The notes: generated by a model not told the origin, from the sequence alone. Shown: positions 17,732 through 27,363, counted from the first letter of the stretch. The stretch is 64,000 nucleotides of DNA from Dysgonomonadaceae bacterium zrk40 (GCA_016916535.1 CP070276.1:2170001-2234000), one strand, 5' to 3'. A program made the numbers and translations.

Positions 17732-19237
17732 ATGATTGAATCCCAACGATTCTCACTGATTGCCAAAACCATGGCGGAACTTGAAGATGTTCTTGCCGAA
17801 GAACTGATCGCCCTTGGCGCTGACAACGTGGAGATAGGCACCCGAATGGTATCCTTTACCGGTGATAAGGCGCTGATGTACAAGGCCAATATCCATTGCC
17901 GGACTGCATTGCGCATCCTTAAACCAATCCATTCCTTTAAGGCGGAGAGTGCCGATGAGGTATACGAGGCGCTGAAACAGGTGAACTGGGAGGATTATCT
18001 TTCCCTGGATACCACTTTTTCGATTGATGCGGTGGTTTATTCCCACATTTTTACCCACTCGAAGTTCGTCGCCTATAAAGTGAAGGATGCCATCGCCGAC
18101 TGGTTCATGGAGCGTTACGAAAAACGTCCCTCGGTGAGTCTCACCAACCCAGACATGGTGTTTAACATCCATATCTCTCATAACAAATGCACCCTCTCTC
18201 TCGATAGTTCGGGCGAGTCGTTACACAAACGAGGCTACCGTGTGGCACAGACCGAAGCACCAATTAGTGAGGTATTGGCCGCCGGCATGATCCTCAAGTC
18301 GGGCTGGCGTGGTGAGAGTACGCTGGTGGACCCCATGTGCGGGTCTGGCACCATACTGATTGAAGCGGCCATGATCGCCCTGGGAATTCCTCCGGGTATC
18401 CATCGCCAGCACTTCGGCTTTGAGAGATGGAAAGATTTTGATCAGGAACTCTTCAGTCAGATCTATAATGATGACTCGGGGGCGAAGGAGTTTAAACACC
18501 GCATCATCGGGTCCGACAGTTCACCCGTTGCAATTTCAGTTGCAGAGCGTAACATTAGAAACGCGGGACTTAAAAACAAGATAGAGCTCAGTGTAAAGCC
18601 TTTCCAGCAGTATACCGAAGCCCCTGCACCGGAGGGATTAGTGATCACCAATCCCCCTTACGGAGAACGAATCAAGGTGGATGAACTGGATGAACTCTAC
18701 GGGATGATTGGTGAACGGTTGAAACATGTATTTACAGGGTTTAATGCCTACATCTTGAGCTACCGCAAGGAGTCGTTCGATGCCATCGGGCTGAAACATA
18801 ATCGCCGCTTCTTTCTCTACAACGGAGCACTAGAGTGTGAGATGCGAGAGTATGAGATTTTCTCCGGCAAGCGTAAGGAACAATCTCGTGAGGAGCGTTC
18901 TCGCAATCGACGCGACGACGCCTTCCTGAAGGAGCGCAACTCCAGAGAGGGTTATCGCCGTTCGCGACGGGAGGAACGTGAAGAAAGAGAGGCACCCGCC
19001 GAGAAATCGGAGAGACGTTCATTTAATTCCGAACGCAAGCCTGCACGTCGCTCATCTGATGGAGAGCGTGATGGCAGACGATCATTTGGGAGGAGTGACG
19101 ATAAGCCAAAGAGTATTCAGAAGAAACCCTACGGTAAACGTGAGGAGAATTCCTCACGTGACCAGAAAGGAGATGGGACAAAAAAAGTATTCCGGTTACG
19201 CCGGTCCCCCGGAAAGGGAGGCGACAGGGATTCTTAA
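17732..19237 (+). CDS. THUMP-domain RNA methyltransferase with basic C-terminal tail
   Basis: Class I SAM-dependent methyltransferase related to the N-terminal half of RlmL (23S rRNA guanine N2), cytoplasmic. A ferredoxin-like/THUMP region spans about 5-165 with FNIHISHNKCTLSLDSSG near its end. The Rossmann domain has motif I VDPMCGSGT (199-207) and the catalytic NPPYGER (307-313). From about residue 380 to 501 the protein is a low-complexity tail of Arg, Glu, Lys and Ser with little hydrophobic content, probably disordered and RNA-binding. It lacks the RlmK half of the E. coli fusion. An intrinsic terminator follows at 19267-19298, inside the convergent menE. Confidence 0.88.
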   Translation: MIESQRFSLIAKTMAELEDVLAEELIALGADNVEIGTRMVSFTGDKALMYKANIHCRTALRILKPIHSFKAESADEVYEALKQVNWEDYLSLDTTFSIDAVVYSHIFTHSKFVAYKVKDAIADWFMERYEKRPSVSLTNPDMVFNIHISHNKCTLSLDSSGESLHKRGYRVAQTEAPISEVLAAGMILKSGWRGESTLVDPMCGSGTILIEAAMIALGIPPGIHRQHFGFERWKDFDQELFSQIYNDDSGAKEFKHRIIGSDSSPVAISVAERNIRNAGLKNKIELSVKPFQQYTEAPAPEGLVITNPPYGERIKVDELDELYGMIGERLKHVFTGFNAYILSYRKESFDAIGLKHNRRFFLYNGALECEMREYEIFSGKRKEQSREERSRNRRDDAFLKERNSREGYRRSRREEREEREAPAEKSERRSFNSERKPARRSSDGERDGRRSFGRSDDKPKSIQKKPYGKREENSSRDQKGDGTKKVFRLRRSPGKGGDRDS

Positions 19238-19241
19238 TGTA

Positions 19242-20339
19242 TCAACCGTTTCCTGATAAATTACCCGGCATCGGAACTTGTTCCGATGCCATTTTTTTGG
19301 CCGCCTTTCGATCAGTCTTGCCGCTCCCGGTCAGCGGAATATGCTCCACTACAAGGATATGTTTCGGTTGCTCCAGGCGGGGAAGAAATAGTGAACATAT
19401 TTCGCCGGCAGATGCGGGGTCTGAGTAAGGTGTGATTAGCAGTACCAGTACTTCTCCCAGCTTAGGGTCCGGCACAGAGGTGACCGCAAAGGGATAGCCC
19501 ATATGGGGGCGCAGCACCTCCTCAATCGCTTCGATCTGTATCTTGATGCCTCCGCTGTTCACTACGTTGTCTTTTCTTCCCATAATGCGGAAGGAGCCAT
19601 CAATCGCTATCTCCGCGATGTCGTTTGTGATCACCGGTACATCGGCCACCAGGGGGGCATCGATCAGTAACGTTCCCTCTTCCGTCATCTTCACCCGGAC
19701 CCCAGGCAGAGGGATATATCCTTCAGTTGCCTCTTGGCCACTGATCCTACGCAGTGCGATATGGGATAGTGTCTCTGTCATCCCATAGGTGGAATATATC
19801 GGATGAGGGCAATCTTTTAAAACTCCTTCCAGTTGCGGGTCGATGGCACCTCCACCGATGATCAGTTTACCGATACCCAAGAGCCGCTCTCTCTCCTCTT
19901 CTCTTTCAAGGGAATTGTATACCTGCAGCGGCACCATCGCAGCAAAGTCGATCTGACCACCGATTCCAGCCAGAGGGCGACCAGAAGGCTCCGCCAGAAG
20001 CAGGTTGAGTCCCCCGTAAAGGGCACGCACCACCATCATCTTCCCGGCAATATATTCCAGCGGGAGGCAGAGCAGTGCTGTCTCATCCTCTTTCAGTTTC
20101 AGGTAGTGGCAGGTGATGGCCGCGCTCTGCATCATCTGCTCCTTCCGAACTGTGATCGCTTTCGGCTTGCCGGTCGAACCTGAGGTGTGCAGGGTTAGCA
20201 GCGGGGAGGGGGCATACCACTCTTTCAGGAAGAGGGCCAGCTGACGATGGAAAGGGGTGAGTGAGGCAAAAGAGGGAAGATTCTTACCTAAAAACGACTC
20301 ATGCCGATAGCATACCCCCTCAATCGTGATGGAATTCAT
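19242..20339 (-). CDS. menE: o-Succinylbenzoate-CoA ligase
   Basis: Adenylate-forming enzyme that activates o-succinylbenzoate with ATP and CoA in menaquinone synthesis. 365 residues from the ATG at 20337-20339, shorter than the typical 450-490, which is common for Bacteroidetes MenE with a reduced N-domain. The P-loop is TSGSTGKPK (52-60), A5 reads STYGMTETL, and the C-terminal lysine motif is GSGKTDRKA. About 18 further residues follow (KKMASEQVPMPG region), encoded by the terminator hairpin of the opposite strand. The open frame extends to 20579 but overlaps menC; the chosen start overlaps menC by 20 bp. Last gene of the men operon. Confidence 0.9.
   Translation of the reverse strand: MNSITIEGVCYRHESFLGKNLPSFASLTPFHRQLALFLKEWYAPSPLLTLHTSGSTGKPKAITVRKEQMMQSAAITCHYLKLKEDETALLCLPLEYIAGKMMVVRALYGGLNLLLAEPSGRPLAGIGGQIDFAAMVPLQVYNSLEREEERERLLGIGKLIIGGGAIDPQLEGVLKDCPHPIYSTYGMTETLSHIALRRISGQEATEGYIPLPGVRVKMTEEGTLLIDAPLVADVPVITNDIAEIAIDGSFRIMGRKDNVVNSGGIKIQIEAIEEVLRPHMGYPFAVTSVPDPKLGEVLVLLITPYSDPASAGEICSLFLPRLEQPKHILVVEHIPLTGSGKTDRKAAKKMASEQVPMPGNLSGNG
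19267..19298 (+). terminator. Intrinsic terminator inside the 3' end of menE
   Basis: Perfect 10-bp stem GGCATCGGAA (19267-19276) with TTCCGATGCC (19281-19290), CTTG loop, then A and seven T (19292-19298). It follows the plus-strand methyltransferase stop by 29 bp but lies within the last codons of menE. On the minus strand there is no T run after the stem. Confidence 0.85.
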
Positions 20340-21384
20340 ATGTTTGCAAGGGTTTATCGGGAAAAGTACCCGACGGGTTGAACCATAGATTGTCACCCCT
20401 GATCGACAACGGCAGAGGGATGTTATTGTGGTAAAGCGAACCGGTGCCGAGTCCCTGCGGCAGTTGATTGCCGAGGGTGGCGCACCATTGGGAGATGCTG
20501 TTGAGGCCGATATTGGACTCCAGGGCTGAGGTGATCCACCATCCGATCCCGAGTTCGGTAGCCAGTGTGATCCATTCATTGCAACCGCTGATACCGCCGT
20601 GCAGTGATGGCTTTAGGATGATGTAGTGCGGTCGGATCGTTTCCAACAACCTTCTCTTCTCCTCCGGCCGGTGGATGCCGATCAGTTCCTCATCGAGGGC
20701 GATGGGTAGGGGAGAGGTCTCACATAAACGGGTCATCCCTTCCCACAGTCCCGCCCTAATCGGTTGTTCGATGGAGTGGATATCCAGCGGGGCGAGCATT
20801 TGAAGCTTCTCATCAACCTCTCTGGGTGCAAAGGCACCGTTGGCATCCACGCGGAGGGTTATGGTTGGATGGTTGTTGCGGATGAACTGCAGCAGCTCCA
20901 GTTCCTGATCAAACCCTATGGCGCCAATCTTCAGCTTGATGCATTGGAACCCTTTTTGCAGCAATTTTTCTGCCTGTTGTTGCATCTCATCATAACTGCC
21001 CATCCAGATAAGTCCATTGATGGGGATTCCCTCCTCACCCCGGCTAAAAGGGCTCTCCAGAAGCTGCCACGAGTGCTGTTGGTAATGTTGTAGGGCGCTC
21101 TCCAGGCCAAAGAGAATGGAGGGGTATGGGCGTATTGGCTCAATGTCCAGTTGCTGCCACTCCTCCAGGATCCGGCAGAAATGGCTGAGCGTTTCCGCAT
21201 AGCGGGCATTGTAGTCGCAGCTCAGACCTGGCAGCGGTGCGCACTCGCCGATACCGATATGGGTTGGATCTTCATTGTCGTGTAGCACTACATACCATAC
21301 CCGGTGCTCGCGGTAGACCCCTCGGGAAGTGCCGGCAGGCTGCTTGAAGCGAAGAGTGTAGGGAATGATCTCGGTAGTGAACAC
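20320..21384 (-). CDS. menC: o-Succinylbenzoate synthase
   Basis: Enolase-superfamily dehydratase forming o-succinylbenzoate from SHCHC. 354 residues. The catalytic pair is Lys150 and Lys152 (KLKIG). The metal ligands are Asp180 (RVDANGAF), Glu206 (SIEQPI) and Asp231 (ALDEELI). The N-terminal capping domain carries GIGECAPLPG. It begins 12 bp after the menB stop and overlaps menE by 20 bp. Related racemases share the fold, but the position between menB and menE makes menC nearly certain. Confidence 0.93.
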   Translation of the reverse strand: MFTTEIIPYTLRFKQPAGTSRGVYREHRVWYVVLHDNEDPTHIGIGECAPLPGLSCDYNARYAETLSHFCRILEEWQQLDIEPIRPYPSILFGLESALQHYQQHSWQLLESPFSRGEEGIPINGLIWMGSYDEMQQQAEKLLQKGFQCIKLKIGAIGFDQELELLQFIRNNHPTITLRVDANGAFAPREVDEKLQMLAPLDIHSIEQPIRAGLWEGMTRLCETSPLPIALDEELIGIHRPEEKRRLLETIRPHYIILKPSLHGGISGCNEWITLATELGIGWWITSALESNIGLNSISQWCATLGNQLPQGLGTGSLYHNNIPLPLSIRGDNLWFNPSGTFPDKPLQTYEFHHD

Positions 21385-21396
21385 GTTCTTTGCAGG

Positions 21397-22218
21397 TTAG
21401 GGTAGTTTAGGGAATTTTTTGAAATTGGGTTTCCGTTTCTCCAGGAAGGCCTGTTTCCCCTCCTGTGCTTCCTCTGTAAGATAGTAGAGCATGGTGGCAT
21501 CTCCAGCCAGTTCCTGGATGCCTGCCTGCCCGTCCAGCTCGGCGTTGAGGCCCGCCTTGATCATACGCAGCGCCAGGGGGCTGTGCTGCATCATCGTCTC
21601 TGCCCACTCCACCACCTCATCCTCGAGTTGGTCGAAGGGCACCACCTTGTTCACCAGCCCCATCTCGAGTGCTTCCTGCGCGTTGTACTGGCGGCAGAGG
21701 AACCAGATTTCACGTGCTTTCTTCTGTCCCACGATGCGGGCCAGGTAAGAGGAGCCAAAGCCGGCGTCAAAGCTTCCCACACGGGGCCCTGTCTGACCGA
21801 AGATGGCATTCTCGGAGGCAATGGAGAGGTCGCACACCACGTGCAGGACATGTCCGCCGCCGATTGCGTAGCCATTCACCATGGCGATCACCGGCTTGGG
21901 GATGGAGCGGATTTGTTTCTGTACATCGAGCACGTTGAGGCGCGGCACGCCATCCTTACCGATGTAACCTCCCTTCCCCTTCACGTTCTGGTCGCCACCG
22001 GAGCAAAAGGCCTTGTCGCCGGCGCCGGTGAGCACCACCACGTTCACCTCCTCCATCTCGCGGCAGATGCGAAGAGCATCGCTCATCTCTGTGGTGGTGG
22101 TAGGTGTGAAGGCGTTGCGGTAGCGGGGGCGGTTGATGGTGATGCAGGCGATACCGTTGTAAAAATCAAACAAGATATCTTCATATTCCTTGATGGGGGT
22201 CCATTCTCTCTTTGTCAT
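21397..22218 (-). CDS. menB: 1,4-Dihydroxy-2-naphthoyl-CoA synthase
   Basis: Crotonase-fold enzyme that cyclises o-succinylbenzoyl-CoA to DHNA-CoA. 273 residues. Family marks are [11 protein letters not shown] (oxyanion loop), [11 protein letters not shown], and [18 protein letters not shown], which distinguishes MenB from other crotonases. Its ATG overlaps the menD stop by 4 bp (22215-22218). Complete. Confidence 0.96.
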   Translation of the reverse strand: MTKREWTPIKEYEDILFDFYNGIACITINRPRYRNAFTPTTTTEMSDALRICREMEEVNVVVLTGAGDKAFCSGGDQNVKGKGGYIGKDGVPRLNVLDVQKQIRSIPKPVIAMVNGYAIGGGHVLHVVCDLSIASENAIFGQTGPRVGSFDAGFGSSYLARIVGQKKAREIWFLCRQYNAQEALEMGLVNKVVPFDQLEDEVVEWAETMMQHSPLALRMIKAGLNAELDGQAGIQELAGDATMLYYLTEEAQEGKQAFLEKRKPNFKKFPKLP

Positions 22219-23891
22219 TTTCTATTGTGTTTGAATTGTTCGTAATAGGATGCGATCACTTGTCGGTTCTCCTCTATCGAGGTGAAGACCTCCAGTAAAA
22301 CAGGTTGCTCCCCTTCCCTGTTCATGAAGAGGGGCAATTGTTGCTGCAGTTCCTCTCCGTTACGGGCCGTCATTACGCGGAAACCCTGTTGTTCCGCCCA
22401 TCTGCATGCCTCGGTGTGGTGTGCTGTCGCCACGTAGTCGTCCAGCGCTTCCGACCGGTTTAATCCCGGCAGGGTATGGAAAATGCCGCCTCCGCCGTTG
22501 TTGTTCAGCAGGATGCGCAAATTCGGAGAGAGGTGGCGATTCCAGAGAGCATTCATGTCGTAGAAGAAGCTTAGGTCACCCGTCAGCAGGAAGGTGAGCC
22601 GTCCCGAGGCTGCAGCATAACCTACTGCGGTGGAGAGCGATCCCTCGATGCCATTGGTGCCCCGGTTGCAGAAAAGTTCCACATCGGCAGGGGGGGTGAA
22701 CAGCTGGGTCTGGTAGACTGCCTGGCTGTTGGCCAGGTGAAGGGCCGCTCCCACAGGTAACTGTTCCAGGAAGCTCCCAGTTACAGCAAGGTCGGAGAAG
22801 AGAGCCCTGGGTGGAGTGATTGTCGCAGCTGCATTGATCCAGTCTTGCCGGAACCTATTGCTGCACCTGTTGGCCGGTCTTGCTGCCAGCCGTTGCAGAA
22901 AAACAGCAGGCTCGCACCGAATGAGCTCGGTCACCTTCTGAAAGGTGTCAGTCACCTCCCCTGAGGGGGTGAGGTGCCATAGCTCCCTGATTTCCGCCTT
23001 TCGGACGAAATGCTTCAATCGCTTGGATGTGAGATGCCCCCCTAGTGTGATGACTAGTTCTGGTGTCAGTTCCTGTTGCTTCTCCTCGTCTACGCTTCGT
23101 AACAGGGCATCATAGCGGTGTATCATAGTGGCGGGAATGTTGGAGAGTCGGTCAACCAGCAGCACCACCCCTTGTTCCTCTGACAGTTTTTGCAGGGATT
23201 CTGAGAGTCCGTGACCAGGGGGCAGTTGCCCCACGATGATCATCTTCCTCTCAGTTTTCCGGAACCGAACGAAATAATCCTCTTCCACATCCCGCGGAAG
23301 CGTGTAAATCGTTCTTGACCGGCGGATCACTCTTACTATCGGCAGTTGCTCACTGTTGAAAGAGAAGAGCGGCTCCGAGAGGGGGATGTTGATGTGTGCC
23401 GGACCGTAGATGCCATCATTGTTGATGGCCAGGATGGCCTCGTTGATCAGCCGGTTGCAGTGCCACTCCTCCTCTTCGTCTTTCACCTCGGGGAGTTGTA
23501 CCGAACGACGAACCATTGAGCCGAACATTTTCTCCTGGGGGATGGTCTGCCCATCCATTTGCCCGACCCATGCCTGAGGGCGGTCGGCGGTGATCACCAG
23601 TAGCGGGAGTTGTTGATAGTAGGCCTCTGCGACTGCGGGTCCCAGGTTGAGTGCCGCGGTTCCGGAGGTACAGCACACTACCACCGGCTGTTGCACTGCC
23701 TGTGTGACACCCAAGGCGAAAAAGCCGGCACTCCGTTCATCCACTACACTGTAACAGGTGAAGTCACTGTCCCCCGCGAAGGAGTGAATCAGTGGTGCAT
23801 TGCGTGAGCCAGGGGAGAGCACCACCCGGGTGATACCATGTGCCTTGAGCAAGGCTGTCAATTGCAATACACTTTTTTTGTCTGAGTACAT
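22215..23891 (-). CDS. menD: SEPHCHC synthase
   Basis: Thiamine-diphosphate enzyme that joins 2-oxoglutarate-derived succinic semialdehyde to isochorismate. 558 residues from MYSDKKSV (ATG at 23889-23891); the open frame runs to 23951, but that part overlaps menF and looks non-coding. Recognisable blocks: [12 protein letters not shown] near residue 20, [11 protein letters not shown] with the catalytic Glu, [19 protein letters not shown], and the C-terminal ThDP/metal segment [13 protein letters not shown] followed by LNNNGGGIF. It overlaps menB by 4 bp and lies 11 bp after menF. Confidence 0.96.
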   Translation of the reverse strand: MYSDKKSVLQLTALLKAHGITRVVLSPGSRNAPLIHSFAGDSDFTCYSVVDERSAGFFALGVTQAVQQPVVVCCTSGTAALNLGPAVAEAYYQQLPLLVITADRPQAWVGQMDGQTIPQEKMFGSMVRRSVQLPEVKDEEEEWHCNRLINEAILAINNDGIYGPAHINIPLSEPLFSFNSEQLPIVRVIRRSRTIYTLPRDVEEDYFVRFRKTERKMIIVGQLPPGHGLSESLQKLSEEQGVVLLVDRLSNIPATMIHRYDALLRSVDEEKQQELTPELVITLGGHLTSKRLKHFVRKAEIRELWHLTPSGEVTDTFQKVTELIRCEPAVFLQRLAARPANRCSNRFRQDWINAAATITPPRALFSDLAVTGSFLEQLPVGAALHLANSQAVYQTQLFTPPADVELFCNRGTNGIEGSLSTAVGYAAASGRLTFLLTGDLSFFYDMNALWNRHLSPNLRILLNNNGGGGIFHTLPGLNRSEALDDYVATAHHTEACRWAEQQGFRVMTARNGEELQQQLPLFMNREGEQPVLLEVFTSIEENRQVIASYYEQFKHNRK

Positions 23892-23902
23892 GATTTCAGC
23901 GA

Positions 23903-24991
23903 TTAAATGATACTCCCCATCGTTCCTATCTTCTGCTCTGTCTCTTTCCACTCCTCCCTGCAGCTGGAGGAAGCCAGTAAGCCGCTGCCGGCAAAGAGGG
24001 TGAGCCTGTTTTTGCCGATTTGCATGCAGCGCAGGTTGACGTAGAGGGTGGTCTCCGCCTCCCGGTCTAACATCCCCAGGAAACCGGTGTAGTAGCGACG
24101 GTCATACCCCTCATGATTCTGTATGAAGTCGAAAGCATCTTCCTTTGGCAGCCCGGATACAGCAGGGGTGGGGTGGAGAGCCTGCAGCAGCGATCCTATC
24201 GCTGTCTCCGCAGGCAGTTCAAAGCGGATATCGGTCTTCAGGTGGGCTAAGTTACCCGCCCGTGCGGTATAGGGACCGTGAATCTCGGGGGTAATCCGGA
24301 AAGAGGTGAGTTGCCGTAGCAAGTAGGAGGTGACCAAGTGCTGCTCACGCAGGTTCTTGTCGTCCCACGAAACATGCCCTGAACGGGGATAGCGGGTGCC
24401 CGCCAGGGCAACGGTCTGCCAGTTGTTCTCTTTACCGGTGAGGATAATCTCGGGTGTACTCCCCAGCCAAGTACCACTCTCCGGTGTATGGAAGAGATAA
24501 ACACAGGAGCGTTCATATTTTTGTGCTGCCCGCCAGAAGGTGCGCCCCGGCGAGAAACCTTTCCGGCGCACCACGCACTTACACCGGGAGAGCACCACCT
24601 TCTCCAACCTGCCGCTCAGCAGCGGTTGCATGAATTGCAGGAAACGTTCCCGGTAATCAATTTTGCCACCGTGGACTCTCTCAGGGTCATTCGTTTTTTT
24701 GGTTTCTTCGAACTGTTCAGATGCAGGAGTCACCAGTAGGTCGGAGAGTTGGGGCATCACTGTCTGGTCTGCACGAATCACCAGCAGCGGTGAGGAGGGG
24801 GTGATTCGGAAAGGAGCCACCACGAACCCTTTCTGGTCGTTCAGTGACTCCAAATCCTGCAGTCGCAGAGGAGTGCCACTCTGCTGCATCACAAAGCGAG
24901 GTTCCGTTTCTCCGGGGAGTCGGCAGATGGCAAAGGAGGCATCCCGTTCAATCAGTGCATCCAGGATCAGATGCTTCTCTTCGTCACTCAT
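23903..24991 (-). CDS. menF: Isochorismate synthase
   Basis: Chorismate-binding enzyme that converts chorismate to isochorismate with Mg2+, the entry to menaquinone synthesis. 362 residues. The catalytic domain covers the last 250 residues: VVLSRCKCV, ALAGTRYPR, the block HPTPAVSGLPKEDA, and YTGFLGMLD near the C-terminus. The N-terminal 100 residues are weakly conserved, as usual. In this operon menF rather than entC is the apt name; no siderophore genes are nearby. Overlaps the thioesterase gene by 4 bp (24988-24991). Confidence 0.94.
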   Translation of the reverse strand: MSDEEKHLILDALIERDASFAICRLPGETEPRFVMQQSGTPLRLQDLESLNDQKGFVVAPFRITPSSPLLVIRADQTVMPQLSDLLVTPASEQFEETKKTNDPERVHGGKIDYRERFLQFMQPLLSGRLEKVVLSRCKCVVRRKGFSPGRTFWRAAQKYERSCVYLFHTPESGTWLGSTPEIILTGKENNWQTVALAGTRYPRSGHVSWDDKNLREQHLVTSYLLRQLTSFRITPEIHGPYTARAGNLAHLKTDIRFELPAETAIGSLLQALHPTPAVSGLPKEDAFDFIQNHEGYDRRYYTGFLGMLDREAETTLYVNLRCMQIGKNRLTLFAGSGLLASSSCREEWKETEQKIGTMGSII

Positions 24992-25428
24992 CGTCTTTTC
25001 AATATGCTGTTGACCACCCGTACGGTGGAGATTATTCTTCCGTCTCCGGCGGTGACATCGATGTTCCAGATATGGATGGTTCGTCCCTGCTGTAGTATGG
25101 TTCCCACGGCATGTACGGTTTCACCCTCCCTTGCCGGGGAGAGATGGTTGCCGCTCACCTGGATGCCGGCAGGTACCTCGCCCTCGCCGCATAGCATCAG
25201 TGATCCTTGTCCTGCCACAGTCTCTGCCAGTGCCAGAGTGGCTCCCCCGTGCAGTATCCCGAAGGGTTGGCACACTTTTTTCTCGACCCCCATCACTGCC
25301 TCGCAGCGACCCTTGGAGAGTAAGGTAAAGTGTATCCCCAGCGAGGCCATGAGGGTGCCCCGGTTCCCTTCGTTGATACGCTCCAGGGTGATCTCATCCG
25401 GAGAGGGATTTTGTATCTTTTCGTTCAT
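24988..25428 (-). CDS. menI: Hotdog-fold thioesterase, probable DHNA-CoA hydrolase
   Basis: 146 residues of the PaaI/YdiI type. The active-site pattern is HGGATLALAETVAG, where the Glu is the expected catalytic residue, following FGILHGG. It is the first gene of the men operon and overlaps menF by 4 bp, so hydrolysis of 1,4-dihydroxy-2-naphthoyl-CoA (MenI step) is the best guess. The family is broad in substrate, so the assignment rests on context. The -7 box at 25450-25457 gives a leader of roughly 20 nt. Confidence 0.82.
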   Translation of the reverse strand: MNEKIQNPSPDEITLERINEGNRGTLMASLGIHFTLLSKGRCEAVMGVEKKVCQPFGILHGGATLALAETVAGQGSLMLCGEGEVPAGIQVSGNHLSPAREGETVHAVGTILQQGRTIHIWNIDVTAGDGRIISTVRVVNSILKRR

Positions 25429-25449
25429 GCTTATGTTGTTTGTTGCCTA

Positions 25450-25457
25450 CAAAAATA
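25450..25457 (-). promoter_or_regulatory. -7 box of the men operon
   Basis: The minus strand reads TATTTTTG, 22 nt before the thioesterase ATG and after the terminator of the upstream PUL. It implies that the men genes are transcribed independently. Confidence 0.55.
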
Positions 25458-25492
25458 GTCAATCAATTGGCATGAACCTCATAAGAATCTTT

Positions 25493-25524
25493 AAAAAGTG
25501 TGGGGAGCCTTCCGCCCTCTCCAC
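25493..25524 (-). terminator. Intrinsic terminator closing the PUL
   Basis: On the minus strand GTGGAGAG (25524-25517) pairs with CTCCCCAC (25507-25500), 7 of 8 positions with one A-C mismatch, 9-nt loop, then AC and five T (25497-25493). It lies just after the GH43 stop at 25531. Confidence 0.6.
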
Positions 25525-25530
25525 TCACTT

Positions 25531-27363
25531 TCAGTTTTTGGTCTGTGGTGAGATACCGTTCTCGTTGAACGCCTCAATAGCGAAATGATATTCCACCCCT
25601 TTGTTAAGAGCACGTAGCTCATAGGCTGTCTTGCCGTAGATCATCACCGAATTATTCAGTTTGTCCGGTTCAATGCCCCAATAAAGCACATACCCCATCG
25701 CATCTTTTACTGGATCCCAGCTGATGTCAGCGTTTCTTGCATCGGTCTGTCGCACAGCCTTGAATGAGCTCGGTGGGGAAGGTTTTTCTCCTTTGCCGTC
25801 GCCGAAGACGCGAAACTCACCGATGCCGAGGTAGCGGTTGGGGAAATATTTGTTGGTGAAGCGGATATAACGTCCTTCTACCGGCTCTTCCAGTTCGACA
25901 TAAGCGTGGGGACGGTCCTCGTTGTTCTCCGAGTAGTCGACGGTGGTTCGCCATTCGTTCCCGTCGATCGAGGTCTCGATCACGAACTGTTGCCGCAACG
26001 TGTCGGGTTTACCGAAAATGGTGGCGTTGAAATCTTGGAAGTTCAATTGAATGGCTCTTAAGGTCATTTTACGACCCAGGTCCATTTCGAAGCGAAGGGT
26101 GTCGCTGTTGTTCTCTGCTACCCAGAGGGTGCGGATGTTCTCATCATTGATCTTCCCGATGCTGTAGTCAGCAACCTCCTGTTCCGGCAAGTATCCCTTT
26201 TCATCTTCATCCGCCACGTTTCGATGTACACCGGTCAGCACCGAGTTGCTCTTCACCGGTTTATCCTTTGAGAGCAGCATCCATCCAGTGAAGCGATGTT
26301 TGTGATCATCCACCTCTACATCGGGCAGGTAGTGGGGGTAATCGCCATAAGCAGTGTTGACATACATCTGTCCGTTCTCCTCAAAGCCGGCGGGGTACAT
26401 ACCTAACCGGCGTTCAAACTTGTAGTTAACCGAGATGGCCATGGTGGAGAAGTGCCAGTGATTCCCATGGTTATCCATTACCGCGCTGCCGTGACCCGAT
26501 CCGTTGAGAAAACCGCCCGGCTTATATGCCACCGGGTTGTAGGGGGCATAGGAGAAGGGCCCCAGGGGGTTGTCGGAAGTATACACCCCATCAGCATAGA
26601 CATTCCACTGCGTGCCTGGGGCACCATACATAAGGTAGTAGGTGCTGTCATGCTTCACCATCCAAGGTCCCTCAATGAAAGGCGCTACGTCGGAGCGGTG
26701 ATCCTGCCCGAAGCGCTCCCATCCGTGGTTGTCGGGATCGAGTTTGAAAAGATCGACCTGTTCTCCTTTCGGGATGAAGTAGTTCTCGGCATCGAGCTCC
26801 ACACCCCTGATGGGCCATCGGTTGGAAGACTCCTCAAACAGGTAAACCCTGCCATCTGTATCCACAAAGAGATTGGGGTCCTGTATTCCACCCGGTGGGT
26901 TGATTACGGCATAATTTGTTTTCCAACTTCCCAAATCTGGATTATCCGTTTCAATTATGGGACCATAACCTGAGGGATCACCATATGCGATGATTTTATC
27001 ATCATTTACTGCTGCGGCTGGAGCATTGGAGCCACTGAAATACCAGTTCTGTGGGCGAATAAATCTCCATTTGCTCATATCCTCTGATACCCAGTAGCCA
27101 TGGGAGCGTGTGACAAACAGGTAGTACTTACCCTTGAAGTTTACGACCGCCGGATCTGCTCCAGAGCGGTAGGATACATCCCTCTCTGCGCGATAGTGCG
27201 ACATGTAAGTGTAGTCGATGTCTATCGGGTTGCAGTAGGTGGACTGGCTTCTATCTGCTGTTGCCATCGGTTTGATTTCCTGCCGCTCGGTGTCGCAGGA
27301 GAGTTGTATAATCGCTATCAGTAGAATCAGGGGAATGACGAAGGTTTGTTTCATAGGTTTCAT
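25531..27363 (-). CDS. GH43 family lipoprotein with F5/8C and Fn3 modules
   Basis: 610 residues; lipoprotein signal peptide to Cys23 (IIQLSC). The N-terminal 350 residues form a five-bladed GH43 propeller with its three acids: Asp in SGADPAVV, Asp in IQDPNLF and Glu in FIEGPWMV. Next is a discoidin (F5/8 type C, CBM32-like) domain around 385-510 with RYIRFTNKYFPNRYLGIGEFRVFG, then an Fn3 module to the C-terminus. GH43 enzymes act mostly on arabinose, xylose or galactose linkages; the specificity here is unknown. It is the last PUL gene and overlaps the sulfatase stop by 4 bp. If the PUL degrades beta-1,2-glucan, this enzyme would remove side groups or serve another substrate. Confidence 0.88.
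   Translation of the reverse strand: MKPMKQTFVIPLILLIAIIQLSCDTERQEIKPMATADRSQSTYCNPIDIDYTYMSHYRAERDVSYRSGADPAVVNFKGKYYLFVTRSHGYWVSEDMSKWRFIRPQNWYFSGSNAPAAAVNDDKIIAYGDPSGYGPIIETDNPDLGSWKTNYAVINPPGGIQDPNLFVDTDGRVYLFEESSNRWPIRGVELDAENYFIPKGEQVDLFKLDPDNHGWERFGQDHRSDVAPFIEGPWMVKHDSTYYLMYGAPGTQWNVYADGVYTSDNPLGPFSYAPYNPVAYKPGGFLNGSGHGSAVMDNHGNHWHFSTMAISVNYKFERRLGMYPAGFEENGQMYVNTAYGDYPHYLPDVEVDDHKHRFTGWMLLSKDKPVKSNSVLTGVHRNVADEDEKGYLPEQEVADYSIGKINDENIRTLWVAENNSDTLRFEMDLGRKMTLRAIQLNFQDFNATIFGKPDTLRQQFVIETSIDGNEWRTTVDYSENNEDRPHAYVELEEPVEGRYIRFTNKYFPNRYLGIGEFRVFGDGKGEKPSPPSSFKAVRQTDARNADISWDPVKDAMGYVLYWGIEPDKLNNSVMIYGKTAYELRALNKGVEYHFAIEAFNENGISPQTKN

Noticed and set aside
20340-20579. N-terminal extension of menE by 80 codons
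   Set aside because: Overlaps conserved menC sequence and reads as low-complexity Ser/Pro; the start at 20337-20339 gives the normal MenE beginning.
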